DNA of 64,000 bases from Pseudoalteromonas rubra. GTDB taxonomy: Bacteria; Pseudomonadota; Gammaproteobacteria; Enterobacterales; Alteromonadaceae. The stretch's first letter is position 1. Each line of letters begins with the position of its first letter. Position numbers and translations under genes: made by a program. Shown in pieces: positions 1 through 8,101 of the stretch. The notes under the pieces were generated by a model. The model ran no database searches. It was not told the origin of the DNA and was given only the letters and a program-made list of their open reading frames with translations. The stretch lies in NCBI RefSeq assembly GCF_000238295.3, contig NZ_AHCD03000044.1, forward strand, positions 1,178,001 through 1,242,000, given 5' to 3'.

Positions 1-85
1 TACCTTCTTCGAGCCCGGCTTGTGCAGCGGGTGTATTGGCTAGCAGGCCGACAAAGGCCAGTGCGTAAGTTAGTTTTTGCCACAT
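1..85 (-). CDS. Exported protein, N-terminal fragment (cut by window edge)
   Basis: Only the first 28 codons lie in the window. Read on the minus strand from the ATG at 85, the product begins MWQKLTYALAFVGLLANTPA and continues with AQAGLEEG. It has a short basic start, a hydrophobic core and an A-Q-A site, so it is a typical Sec signal peptide. A good ribosome-binding site (AAGGAG) lies 6-7 nt upstream of the ATG. The mature protein is outside the window, so no function can be given. A TATACT -10-like hexamer on the minus strand (136-141) may be part of its promoter. Confidence 0.75.
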   Translation of the reverse strand, partial: MWQKLTYALAFVGLLANTPAAQAGLEEG

Positions 86-119
86 GAGCGTTCTCCTTCA
101 TAACCGATGTTGTAAGTCA

Positions 120-150
120 CCAGACCTAAGTGCAGAGTATAGCAGTCTGG
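120..150 (-). promoter_or_regulatory. Inverted repeat flanking a -10-like box
   Basis: CCAGAC at 120-125 and GTCTGG at 145-150 form inverted arms. On the minus strand they bracket TATACT (141-136), about 50 bp upstream of the exported-protein start at 85. The position suits a repressor operator over a promoter. No regulator is recognised and this is only a suggestion. Confidence 0.25.
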
Positions 151-213
151 GGTTGAGCCGGTTTTAGCTATTAGTAATGCCAAGTGAATAGTATAAGCGA
201 TTGAAGCAGAATA

Positions 214-235
214 AAAAAAGCCCTTTCGGGCTTTT
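214..235 (-). terminator. Intrinsic terminator of the RyhB-like RNA
   Basis: On the minus strand AAAAGCCC-GAAA-GGGCTTTT forms an 8-bp stem with a tetraloop, followed by an uninterrupted T tract. The plus-strand tail is interrupted after four T residues, so the minus direction is favoured. Confidence 0.85.
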
Positions 236-383
236 CTGATACATATCAACCGTCACTGATATGAGCAATGTAGCAAGTAAATGAGTACGTTTGCCAACTC
301 CCCCTGTGAAAAGTTGTTGGCATATCAACGTTAATGAAGCCGGAAACGGAGAATCGAGCAACGAGGTGTTCAGGTCTTCATTG
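214..383 (-). ncRNA. ryhB: RyhB-like Fur-regulated small RNA
   Basis: This minus-strand transcript of about 170 nt lies between two divergent genes. Seen directly: a TTGACA -35 box (418-413), a 17-nt spacer and a GATAAT -10 box (395-390). A Fur-box match of 14/15 (382-396) covers the -10. A stable terminator hairpin with a T7 tail ends the unit near 214. Inside the RNA, ACATTGCTCA (minus strand, 271-262) matches the core of E. coli RyhB that pairs with AGCAAUGU around target start codons such as sodB. The length is close to the ~170 nt reported, as I recall, for Shewanella RyhB, and longer than the 90 nt of E. coli. The inferred role is Hfq-dependent down-regulation of iron-using proteins when iron is scarce. 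The TSS is inferred from the -10 position. A coincidental 84-codon frame across the RNA runs through the terminator and is not considered a gene. Confidence 0.82.
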
Positions 384-396
384 AGAATGATTATCA
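382..396 (-). promoter_or_regulatory. Fur box
   Basis: The minus strand reads TGATAATCATTCTCA, which differs at one position from the 7-1-7 Fur consensus TGATAATnATTATCA. It overlaps the GATAAT -10 box of the small-RNA promoter, so Fe-Fur binding would block RNA polymerase. Iron repression follows from known Fur biology. Confidence 0.85.
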
Positions 397-418
397 CTTG
401 TGAATGTTTATATGTCAA
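390..418 (-). promoter_or_regulatory. Sigma-70 promoter of the RyhB-like RNA
   Basis: A perfect TTGACA at 418-413 is followed by 17 nt and then GATAAT at 395-390, one mismatch from TATAAT. The predicted transcription start is near 383. Confidence 0.8.
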
Positions 419-549
419 ACATTAAATGATAATTAATTGCATTCGTGGCTTTTATAACTTTTTGCCTGTGCCTGTCATCAAAGTATCTTTTCTTTTTCTC
501 TGTATAGTCAGTATATTGGAATGAGTGAAAATTGTTCAGGGAGCATGTT

Positions 550-3183
550 ATGCAACAGCAATACACAGAATTGAAAAGAAACGTGAGCCTGCTTGGCGAG
601 CTGCTAGGCACCACAATCGCCCATTCCCAGGGCGCGGAGGTACTCGAAAAGGTTGAGTTGATCCGGCACCTGGCTAAATCATCGCGCGGTGGTGATGCCC
701 AGGCGAGAGAAACGTTAATTGAAACCTTGCAGTCCTTGCCTGACGAAGAGCTACTGCCAGTATGTCGGGCATTTAGCCATTTCCTTAACCTGGCAAACGT
801 TGCTGAGCAGCAACACACTATTTCTGACTCAGGGTGCCCACAAGGTCCATTTGAGACGCTGCAAACCACTTTGTCTGAGATCACGAGAAAAGTAAATCAG
901 GGTGAGACAGATCAGCATCAAGTTTCTGAGGTAATTAAAAATTTATCTGTTGAACTGGTACTAACGGCACACCCAACGGAAGTAACTCGTCGCACTTTGA
1001 TCAGTAAGCATGTTGAGCTGAGCGATTGTTTGTCTGAACTGGCTGCATGTCAGGATAGCAGCTTGTGTCGAAATGAGGTCATCGCGCGGATAGAGCAGCT
1101 GATCTGCCAGGCATGGCATACTAATGAAATTAGAAACAAGCGTCCAACTCCTCTTGAAGAAGCTAAGTGGGGCTTTGCGGTCATTGAAAACAGTCTGTGG
1201 GATGCGGTGCCAAAATTTACCCGCACGCTCACCCAGCTTGCTGAAGGTCAACTTGGTATTACACTCCCGGAGGACTATGCACCGATTAGTCTGGCTTCCT
1301 GGATGGGAGGAGACAGAGACGGTAATCCTAATGTGACTGCGCAAGTAACTCAGAGCGTGCTCGATCATGGGCGCTGGATGGCGCTGGATTTGTATTATCG
1401 TGATTTAGATGTGTTGAGCTCCGAGCTATCAATGGCACCGGCGAATAAGGAATTAAAAGACCTGACGGGGGATCATCCGGAGCCCTATCGTGCGCTGCTT
1501 AAACAGCTCAAGGCTGATATTAATGAGACGATATTGTCTCTGGAGCACAAGATCAAACATAAACCCAGCTCTTATCAGGATAAGATCCGCTGCACAGAAC
1601 AACTGATGACACCGTTAAATGCCTGTTATCGTTCACTGACCGAGTGCGGAATGGAGGTGGTGGCAAATGGGATGTTGCTGGATGTTATGCACAGGCTAAG
1701 GTGTTTCGGCGTACAGCTATGTAAACTGGATATTCGTCAGGATTCAGGCAGACATTGTGATGTGCTGTCAGAAGTCACGCGCTATTTGGGAGTAGGTGAT
1801 TACGGCCAATGGTCAGAGCAGGACAAGCAGGCATTTTTGCTGTCTGAATTATCGTCGCGGCGCCCATTATTGCCTAAGCACTGGCAACCCAGTGAGGAAG
1901 TTCAAGAAGTCCTTGATACTTTTGCTGTTATAGCAAATCAGGATAAAGCTGCTCTGGGGATCTATATTATCTCAATGGCCAGGGAGGCATCAGATGTATT
2001 GGCTGTTGAGCTGTTACTTCAGGAAAGTGGTTGTCAGTTTAAGTTACCTGTAGCGCCATTATTTGAAACACTGGATGATCTGAATAATGCGCAGAAGGTG
2101 ATGCAGCAGTTATTCGACTCCAGCTGGTATAAAGGACACGTGGGTCAGCAGCAGTATGTCATGATTGGGTATTCCGATTCTGCCAAAGATGCAGGCATGA
2201 TGGCAGCTGGCTGGGCACAGTACCTTGCGATGGAGCAGCTCATTGAAGTAGGTGAGCAATATCAGGTTGAAATGCACCTTTTCCATGGTCGTGGTGGCAC
2301 TATAGGTCGGGGTGGGGCACCTGCTGCACAGGCATTGCGTTCTCAGCCTCCCGGGTCATTGAGTCATGGTTTACGTGTGACAGAGCAAGGAGAGATGATC
2401 CGCTTCAAATTTGGTCTGACACCGGTCGCCATTCAAAGCTTGTCTCTGTACGCCAGTGCCATTATCGAAAATAACCTTTACCCGCCGCCACAACCTAAAT
2501 CTGACTGGCGCGATGCCATGGCACTGCTAAGTGAGCACTCTTGTAATCAGTATCGGGATTTTGTTCGCGGTAATGCGGACTTTGTGTCTTATTTTAGAGC
2601 CGCGACGCCTGAAATTGAGTTGGCGAAGCTACCTTTGGGTTCTCGTCCGGCTAAACGCAAACCTCAGGGTGGGATAGAAAGTCTTCGTGCCATTCCCTGG
2701 ATCTTTGCCTGGAGTCAGAATCGCTTAATGTTACCAGCCTGGCTTGGTGCTTTGGCAGGTATACAAAGTGTTGTGAAGGCGCATGGTGAGACGCTGCTGG
2801 GCGAGATGAGTGAGCAGTGGCCATTTTTCAGAACACGTCTTGAAATGCTTGAAATGGTATTTTGTAAAACAGATCTCTGGCTGAGCGAATATTACGACGC
2901 ACGTCTGGTGCCTGCGCAGTTGCAACCACTTGGCGAATCTTTGCGAAAAGAACTCACAGAGGCTACGCTCTTTATCGAAAAGTATGCGCCAAAAGGCTCG
3001 CTACTATCAGCACAGCCTTGGATCCGTGAATCAATCGAATTACGAAATCCGTATACCGACCCACTTAATGTACTTCAGGTTGAATTACTTAAACGGACTC
3101 GGGACAAAGATAATCAGGACTTAGACAGCGCATTGATGATCACTATGATGGGTATTGCGGCTGGACTAAGAAATACGGGTTAA
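550..3183 (+). CDS. ppc: Phosphoenolpyruvate carboxylase
   Basis: The enzyme carboxylates PEP with bicarbonate to give oxaloacetate and phosphate, refilling the TCA cycle in the cytoplasm. The ATG at 550 is chosen because AGGGAG at 538-543 lies 6 nt upstream; a TTG at 532 in frame lacks such a site. The 877-aa product is close to the E. coli enzyme (883 aa). Family signatures are present in order: TAHPTE with its catalytic histidine near residue 140, GGDRDGNP, LDIRQDSGRH, GYSDSAKDAG, and the glycine-rich FHGRGGTIGRGG loop. The C-terminus ends in NTG, as expected for the aspartate-site tail. It is monocistronic, with a terminator directly downstream. Identification is very secure. Confidence 0.98.
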   Translation: MQQQYTELKRNVSLLGELLGTTIAHSQGAEVLEKVELIRHLAKSSRGGDAQARETLIETLQSLPDEELLPVCRAFSHFLNLANVAEQQHTISDSGCPQGPFETLQTTLSEITRKVNQGETDQHQVSEVIKNLSVELVLTAHPTEVTRRTLISKHVELSDCLSELAACQDSSLCRNEVIARIEQLICQAWHTNEIRNKRPTPLEEAKWGFAVIENSLWDAVPKFTRTLTQLAEGQLGITLPEDYAPISLASWMGGDRDGNPNVTAQVTQSVLDHGRWMALDLYYRDLDVLSSELSMAPANKELKDLTGDHPEPYRALLKQLKADINETILSLEHKIKHKPSSYQDKIRCTEQLMTPLNACYRSLTECGMEVVANGMLLDVMHRLRCFGVQLCKLDIRQDSGRHCDVLSEVTRYLGVGDYGQWSEQDKQAFLLSELSSRRPLLPKHWQPSEEVQEVLDTFAVIANQDKAALGIYIISMAREASDVLAVELLLQESGCQFKLPVAPLFETLDDLNNAQKVMQQLFDSSWYKGHVGQQQYVMIGYSDSAKDAGMMAAGWAQYLAMEQLIEVGEQYQVEMHLFHGRGGTIGRGGAPAAQALRSQPPGSLSHGLRVTEQGEMIRFKFGLTPVAIQSLSLYASAIIENNLYPPPQPKSDWRDAMALLSEHSCNQYRDFVRGNADFVSYFRAATPEIELAKLPLGSRPAKRKPQGGIESLRAIPWIFAWSQNRLMLPAWLGALAGIQSVVKAHGETLLGEMSEQWPFFRTRLEMLEMVFCKTDLWLSEYYDARLVPAQLQPLGESLRKELTEATLFIEKYAPKGSLLSAQPWIRESIELRNPYTDPLNVLQVELLKRTRDKDNQDLDSALMITMMGIAAGLRNTG

Positions 3184-3222
3184 TTTCATTTGCTGCAATA
3201 GCAGTTTTATTCCCTCATAACA

Positions 3223-3250
3223 AAAACCAATCCTATAGGGCTGGTTTTTT
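3223..3250 (+). terminator. Intrinsic terminator after ppc
   Basis: AAAACCAA and CC pair with GG and TGGTTTT around a TATA loop, followed by a T run. It lies about 40 nt after the ppc stop. Confidence 0.75.
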
Positions 3251-3280
3251 TATTTTATCTAGTTTTTTATGGTTGTTTTG

Positions 3281-3308
3281 TTGACATCAATTCTTAATTA
3301 ACTAGAAT
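3281..3308 (+). promoter_or_regulatory. Sigma-70 promoter for the STAS-like gene
   Basis: A perfect TTGACA at 3281-3286, a 16-nt spacer and TAGAAT at 3303-3308 predict a start near 3315, about 50 nt ahead of the STAS-like gene. Confidence 0.6.
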
Positions 3309-3365
3309 CCCCTGCTACCTTGTAAACGCGCTTATCACTAATTAAGGCAATAGTCAGAGGCTGAA

Positions 3366-3734
3366 ATGTCAACGCTTTCAACCAGTATCACATATGATGA
3401 AACCACAACCCTGATCATGATGACCCTCAGAGGTAAAGCGGGGGTAGATGATGTTGTTAATGCCTACAGGGCAGCGAACAATTATGCTTCAAAACACCAG
3501 AGTAGTAAGTTGTTGGTAGATGTTTCTGAGTTGGAGCACCGATTTGCAGCAATAGATGTGGTTAATATCATGCCAAAAGTCGCACATCAGGTTAAAAACA
3601 TGCAGATTGCACGAGTGGTTGGTATTGAAGGGTTTATGCATGATCTATTTTTACAAAAGGTACAGCGATTTGGCATCAACGCGGAGAATTTCGAGTGCTT
3701 TAAAAGTGCTAAGGAATGGTTGAGTAAAAGCTGA
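3366..3734 (+). CDS. SpoIIAA/STAS-like protein
   Basis: This is a 122-aa soluble protein with no signal peptide or membrane segment. Its alternating strands and helices (LVDVSEL around residue 49, ARVVGIEG around 80, a C-terminal FKSAKEWL helix) resemble SpoIIAA-like proteins of the STAS superfamily, which are often of unknown role in Proteobacteria. The conserved phosphorylatable serine of true anti-sigma antagonists cannot be confidently placed, so a partner-switching role is not claimed. It has its own promoter and is followed 81 nt later by cdd, which may be partly co-transcribed. The assignment rests on fold-level resemblance only. Confidence 0.6.
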   Translation: MSTLSTSITYDETTTLIMMTLRGKAGVDDVVNAYRAANNYASKHQSSKLLVDVSELEHRFAAIDVVNIMPKVAHQVKNMQIARVVGIEGFMHDLFLQKVQRFGINAENFECFKSAKEWLSKS

Positions 3735-3815
3735 TTCAGGCGTAAACTGGTCTGCCATGAAACAAGCGCAAAACAGCGCTGTACAGGCGCGAGCCTGTGC
3801 GAATAATAACGATAT

Positions 3816-4685
3816 ATGGCAGATACTGACAACAAGCTAATTCCTTCCGTTCTGGAAGCGTGTAAAACCGCCAACGGCGTGTTAAATTCCGAACTTCAAA
3901 CTTACATTCAGGGCTTATTGGGTTGTAATAAAGCTCAGCTAGGACAGGCGTTGTTGCCCTATGCAGCAAGCTTTGCTCAGGCCCCCATCTCTTCTTTTCT
4001 GGTCGGTGCAGTAGCATACGATAAACACAGCGATCATTATTTCCTGGGTGCTAACCTGGAGTTTTCGCACCGGGCGCTGTCTTTGGTGGTGCATGCCGAG
4101 CAAGCTGCTATTAACAACGCGTGGCTAAATGGTGCTAAGGAAATCACCAGTCTGGATATCACCGCTGCCCCATGTGGCTACTGTCGCCAGTTTATGAATG
4201 AATTAAGTAATGCAAAACAGTTGAAAATCACCTTGCCAACGGGAGAGACGACGCTATCGCAACTACTGCCGGGAGACTTTGGGCCCACAGATTTAGGTAA
4301 CCAGGAATCACTATTTGACAGTGCGCCGATTGCTATCAATAAGGTGGATGAGCTGTCTGATACGCTGGTCAGTCACCTTAGCCAAGTTTATGCACCGTAC
4401 ACCAACAATATAGCAGCGGCTGAGTTAGTGATGGAAAACGGCAAGCGTTTTTATGGTCGTTATGTTGAAAATGCTGCATACAGTCCAAGTTTATCACCGA
4501 TGCAAAGTGCACTGAGCCAGTTGGCTATGAGTGGTGAAATCCTAGCCGAGGCTAAGCTGGAACGGGCAACTTTGGTGGAAACAAAAGGAAGAGAAAATCA
4601 GCGCGCGGTGACAGAAGCGGTAATAAGCAGCTTTAACGAAACGCTAAAGCTACATTATTATCTGATAGAATCAAAGCAGGCTTAA
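3816..4685 (+). CDS. cdd: Cytidine deaminase
   Basis: It deaminates cytidine and deoxycytidine to uridine and deoxyuridine in pyrimidine salvage. The 289-aa length fits the long dimeric enterobacterial type (E. coli 294 aa) with a catalytic N-terminal and a degenerate C-terminal domain. The zinc site is visible as HAE at residues 93-95 and PCGYC with C120 and C123. The ATG at 3816 gives the expected N-terminus, although no clear Shine-Dalgarno precedes it. Two short hairpins (AGCGC/GCGCT near 3765-3777 and ACAGGC/GCCTGT at 3783-3798) lie just upstream. The gene converges on udp with overlapping stop codons, so two steps of the same salvage route sit tail to tail. Confidence 0.95.
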   Translation: MADTDNKLIPSVLEACKTANGVLNSELQTYIQGLLGCNKAQLGQALLPYAASFAQAPISSFLVGAVAYDKHSDHYFLGANLEFSHRALSLVVHAEQAAINNAWLNGAKEITSLDITAAPCGYCRQFMNELSNAKQLKITLPTGETTLSQLLPGDFGPTDLGNQESLFDSAPIAINKVDELSDTLVSHLSQVYAPYTNNIAAAELVMENGKRFYGRYVENAAYSPSLSPMQSALSQLAMSGEILAEAKLERATLVETKGRENQRAVTEAVISSFNETLKLHYYLIESKQA

Positions 4686-5452
4686 GCCTGCTTTGCTTTG
4701 TCCAGTACCAGTTCAGCGGCTTTGATGACGACAGAGACCGCATTTTTTTCAACCATCTGATGATCCACGTTCGGGATTTCCTGACGGGTACGGTTAACCA
4801 GTACGCCTGCAACACAGGCTGCTTTTAGTCCCAGCGCAGCACACATGGTAAACAGGGTAGCTGATTCCATTTCATAGTTCATAACATTGAGCTTTTGCCA
4901 TTCTTCGCACGAGCCCTGAAATGCTTTAGGTACATATCCTGAGTAGGTATCATATCGTTCCTGGCCCGGATAGAAAGTATCGCTCGAAGCGGTAATGCCC
5001 GTGTGATAGGTGACACCCATGTGTTCACATGCCTCGACCATGGCGGCGGTACAGTGGAAGTCAGAAACAGCCGGGTAGGCAAGAGGTGCGAAGTGCTGGC
5101 TGGCACCATCAAGGCGTACAGAGGCTGTGCTGACCAGAATATCACCTTCGTTAATATGTGGCTGGATAGCGCCAGTGGTACCAATACGAAGGAAGGTATT
5201 TACACCCAGTTGAGCCAGCTCTTCAATAGCAATCGAAGTCGAAGGTCCACCAATACCAGTTGAGCAAATCACGATGGATTGGCCTTTGATATCGCCAAGA
5301 TACACATGAAATTCTCGGGTTTGAGCCAGACATTTGGGGTTGTCGAGTTGCGAAGCAATACGCTCTGAACGTTTAGGGTCGCCAGGTACGATAGCCAGTG
5401 TTGCACCGTTGAGATCTGCTTTTGAAAGACCCAGGTGAAATACCTTTTCCAT
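4682..5452 (-). CDS. udp: Uridine phosphorylase
   Basis: It cleaves uridine with phosphate to uracil and ribose-1-phosphate in pyrimidine salvage. The ATG at 5452 gives MEKVFHLGLSK, matching the E. coli N-terminus (MSKSDVFHLGLTK), and has AAGG about 8 nt upstream. A frame extension to 5482 is not supported. The 256-aa length fits the family (253 aa in E. coli). NP-I signatures are present: IVPGDPKR for phosphate binding, STGIGGPS, RIGTTGA and NYEMESATLF near the nucleoside pocket. It is convergent with cdd, overlapping by 4 bp, so the product of Cdd is the substrate of this enzyme. Confidence 0.96.
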   Translation of the reverse strand: MEKVFHLGLSKADLNGATLAIVPGDPKRSERIASQLDNPKCLAQTREFHVYLGDIKGQSIVICSTGIGGPSTSIAIEELAQLGVNTFLRIGTTGAIQPHINEGDILVSTASVRLDGASQHFAPLAYPAVSDFHCTAAMVEACEHMGVTYHTGITASSDTFYPGQERYDTYSGYVPKAFQGSCEEWQKLNVMNYEMESATLFTMCAALGLKAACVAGVLVNRTRQEIPNVDHQMVEKNAVSVVIKAAELVLDKAKQA

Positions 5453-5509
5453 ATATAAACCTTGTATAGTTCTAAAGCCCAATGGTCAATTTTACCTGCA
5501 TTTAAGTAC

Positions 5510-5523
5510 AGGACGAATGTCCT
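5510..5523. promoter_or_regulatory. Short inverted repeat upstream of udp
   Basis: AGGAC-GAAT-GTCCT lies about 60 bp upstream of the udp start, a position suitable for an operator or leader hairpin. No binding protein is recognised. Confidence 0.25.
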
Positions 5524-5770
5524 TATATTGATCTTTGAGCATGACAAATGTGTTTTTTACTTTAAATCCTATAAATGCTCTGGATAAATTGCTAATTTGA
5601 GGTGTATTGGCATCTTAAACAATAGGTTGCTCACTAATATCATACAAAGATACTAGCGCGAAACAGCGCCGTTTGTAACCTAAGGTATCATTCAAATTAA
5701 CCAATTGCTTGCAACATTGTCGACTGTCTTCTAAACCTTAATAAGGAGAAGCAAATGGGGAATACCTACA

Positions 5771-6550
5771 ATGCCTACAACACAATCGATAGACAAGCAC
5801 ACCGAGTTTGCCCGCTGTTTTGAAAGCAACAAGTTAAGCCCCTTAGTGGCTTTTCACTGGCTCGCATTGGCGTTCAAAGACATTGCCAGAGCACCTTTAC
5901 TCAGTCTTATATATGGACTGGTTTTCACAACAATACCTGCTGCGATTATGTGGCTGGCATTTGAAGTTGATTCACACCTTGTGATCTTACCCGCCGCCGT
6001 TGCATTTGCATTGATTGGCCCCGCATTTGCCGCTGGCCTTTATGATGTAGCCTGGGAGCTGGAAAAAGGCCACAAGCCAACGCTCGGTCATAGCCTCAAA
6101 TCTATGTTCAGAAATCCTGCAGGAGAATGGGGATTCGCTATTTTACTTATGGTGATAATGATTGTCTGGATGCGCCTGGCTGCGCTCATTCATGCGCTCT
6201 ACCCCAATGTGCCAAACCCCAACTTTGAGCAATTATCGGCATTCCTTGGGTTAGGAACCTTGGTAGGGGGTATATTGGTTGTGACTGTGTTCGCCATTTC
6301 TGCGTTCACGCCACAGATAATGATGGAGCGTCGGGTCGACATTATGACTGCCGTGGTTTCGTCAATCCACGCAGTGAGATCCAATGCTGCGGCGATGATT
6401 GTATGGGGCGCGACGATTGGTGTTTTGGTTATCGTAGGCTTCTTAACGGGCACGGCCGGGTTTATCGTGATAATGCCGTTACTCGCCTATGCAAGTTGGC
6501 ATGGTTACATTGCAACGATAAAAACCAAAAAACCCAGAAAATACGAATAA
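5771..6550 (+). CDS. DUF2189 family integral membrane protein
   Basis: This 259-aa inner-membrane protein has about six hydrophobic segments: near residues 42-60, 68-86, 116-135, 158-178, 205-222 and 228-245. The pattern, and the phrase LSPLVAFHWLALAFKDI at the N-terminus, match the DUF2189 family, whose function is unknown. The start is uncertain. The strong site AAGGAGAA at 5743-5750 is placed for an out-of-frame ATG at 5755, and the ATG at 5771 has only a weak GGGGA nearby. It is flanked by its own hairpin downstream and is not obviously in an operon. Confidence 0.8.
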   Translation: MPTTQSIDKHTEFARCFESNKLSPLVAFHWLALAFKDIARAPLLSLIYGLVFTTIPAAIMWLAFEVDSHLVILPAAVAFALIGPAFAAGLYDVAWELEKGHKPTLGHSLKSMFRNPAGEWGFAILLMVIMIVWMRLAALIHALYPNVPNPNFEQLSAFLGLGTLVGGILVVTVFAISAFTPQIMMERRVDIMTAVVSSIHAVRSNAAAMIVWGATIGVLVIVGFLTGTAGFIVIMPLLAYASWHGYIATIKTKKPRKYE

Positions 6551-6572
6551 GCAAACACTTAGCCTGCATATT

Positions 6573-6611
6573 CAACCGCTTTGGCAAACTTCGGTGGTGC
6601 CAGAGCGGTTG
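6573..6611 (+). terminator. Hairpin after the DUF2189 gene
   Basis: CAACCGCT and TGGCA pair with TGCCA and AGCGGTTG around a short loop, giving 8 + 5 bp of stem. There is no T tract, so it could protect the 3' end of the mRNA instead of terminating it. Confidence 0.45.
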
Positions 6612-6832
6612 ACTTATCTCCCAGCCATGTTATACCGACACCAGCACAGTATATTTTAGCGTTTTAAAGTCCACTTTATATTCGTAACTCATTGAAAGCT
6701 ATGGCTTTGATGTTTTTGTTGTGAAAGGTGTTTGATATTTTTAGGGAATTTTCCCTGTCTATTCAGTGAACCTGGCAATAAATCCGTGAGTAACGGCGTG
6801 GCATGTTTATGCAGTTGACTGAGGAGGTCTCA

Positions 6833-7945
6833 ATGAGTGATAGCAAAGCAAAATTTCATCAGAAAATAGAAAACTGTCTGTGTCCGCCGGGAGATGGCGT
6901 GTTTACCGTTAACACGGCAAAAGAAAGAAAAGCGGCGTTACGCGAAAAACTCTACGGGCAGACTGAAAACATTGAGCCTCTGTGGAAAGCGTCATTAAAT
7001 GCACTGGGTGAAAGTGAGCACAAAGCCGCTATTTTGGGGATCAGCTCTGACTGTGGTGGTGGGATCCTGAGAGGCGCGAACTGGGGTCCGTTATTCCTTC
7101 GCTCAACATTGCTTACTCAGCAGCCACAAGTGAGTGCGTTTGATCTGGGTGATGTGCGTGTTATCCCTCACCTATTGCATGATAAATATCTGAACGAAGG
7201 GACAATCAGCAACTGCCAAAAGGCGCTCTACCAGGACGAAAATAGCGATTACCATGTATCTCCTTTGTCTATTACAGAGGATGTTTGTGATGGCTTTTAC
7301 GCAAATTATCCTGACAAAGGCATTTTTGGTATCGGCGGCGACCACTCAATTAGCTATCCGTTGACCAAAGCCTACCTTAAGGCGAAACGTGATCAGGGTA
7401 AACGCACTGCGATTATTCACTTTGATGCACACACTGATCTGCTGGTAGAGCGATTGGGTATTGATCTGTGCTTTGGCTCATGGTGTACACACATTCTGGA
7501 GTTTTTGCCAGCGCCGCACCATTTGATCCAGTTTGGGATCCGCTCAAGTGGCAAGAGCAAACAGCATTGGGAGTCAACATTCGGTGTTAAGCAGCACTGG
7601 GCCAATGAGATCCGTGAGCAAGGCGCTGAGGCCATTGTGGCGCAAGTGATTGAGCAGCTGAAGGAAGACAAGGTTGACGAGCTGTACGTGAGTTTTGATA
7701 TTGATGCGTTGGATGAGCAGTTTGCTGCGGCAACGGGCACACCAGAATCAGGAGGTATGACGCCGGATGAGGCAATGACAATACTGACGGCTCTGAGCAA
7801 AGAGTTTCCTATCACAGGTGCTGATATGATGGAGATTGCCCCATTTACGGATAGCTCGCTGGCTGGGTTGTCCAGCTCAGAAACGACGCTCCGTGAAGGC
7901 GCTAAGTTATCAGCTTTTCTGATTGACGCCATCAACAAAGGCTAA
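6833..7945 (+). CDS. Arginase/agmatinase-family ureohydrolase
   Basis: This 370-aa metalloenzyme hydrolyses a guanidino or formimino compound. The start at 6833 is set by GAGGAGG, 5 nt upstream. Manganese ligands are all present: H171 in GGDHS, D198, H200 and D202 in FDAHTD, and D289 and D291 in SFDIDALD. The ~70-residue N-terminal extension and overall length are longer than classical arginases (about 300 aa) and resemble the arginase-family proteins common in Alteromonadales. Substrate (arginine, agmatine, guanidinobutyrate or formimidoylglutamate) cannot be decided. No hut, speA or transporter gene adjoins it. It stands alone, with a long upstream region and a downstream hairpin. Confidence 0.88.
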   Translation: MSDSKAKFHQKIENCLCPPGDGVFTVNTAKERKAALREKLYGQTENIEPLWKASLNALGESEHKAAILGISSDCGGGILRGANWGPLFLRSTLLTQQPQVSAFDLGDVRVIPHLLHDKYLNEGTISNCQKALYQDENSDYHVSPLSITEDVCDGFYANYPDKGIFGIGGDHSISYPLTKAYLKAKRDQGKRTAIIHFDAHTDLLVERLGIDLCFGSWCTHILEFLPAPHHLIQFGIRSSGKSKQHWESTFGVKQHWANEIREQGAEAIVAQVIEQLKEDKVDELYVSFDIDALDEQFAAATGTPESGGMTPDEAMTILTALSKEFPITGADMMEIAPFTDSSLAGLSSSETTLREGAKLSAFLIDAINKG

Positions 7946-7952
7946 TTACACG

Positions 7953-7982
7953 CACAAAGAGGGCGCCAGGCCCTCTTTGTGG
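7953..7982 (+). terminator. Hairpin terminator after the arginase-family gene
   Basis: CACAAAGAGGG and CCCTCTTTGTG form an 11-bp stem starting 8 nt after the stop codon. There is no long T run, so termination strength is uncertain. Confidence 0.6.
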
Positions 7983-8101
7983 CCGCATATCATGCGCATT
8001 TATGCTATCTCATCAAAAATTTACCTACTTTTATATTCACAGTATCCGAATATTTTCCTATATTAAAAATTGCATTCTGAATCGATCATAAGGAGCGATG
8101 C

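Noticed and set aside
164..418. 84-codon open frame on the minus strand upstream of ppc
   Set aside because: It overlaps the RyhB-like RNA, reads through the terminator hairpin and has no ribosome-binding site. The RNA explains the region better.
408..884. Long minus-strand open frame overlapping the start of ppc
   Set aside because: It lies antisense to a certain gene, has no homology that I recognise and has no ribosome site. The same reasoning applies to other antisense frames within large genes such as hmgA, the receptors, dnaK and fadE.
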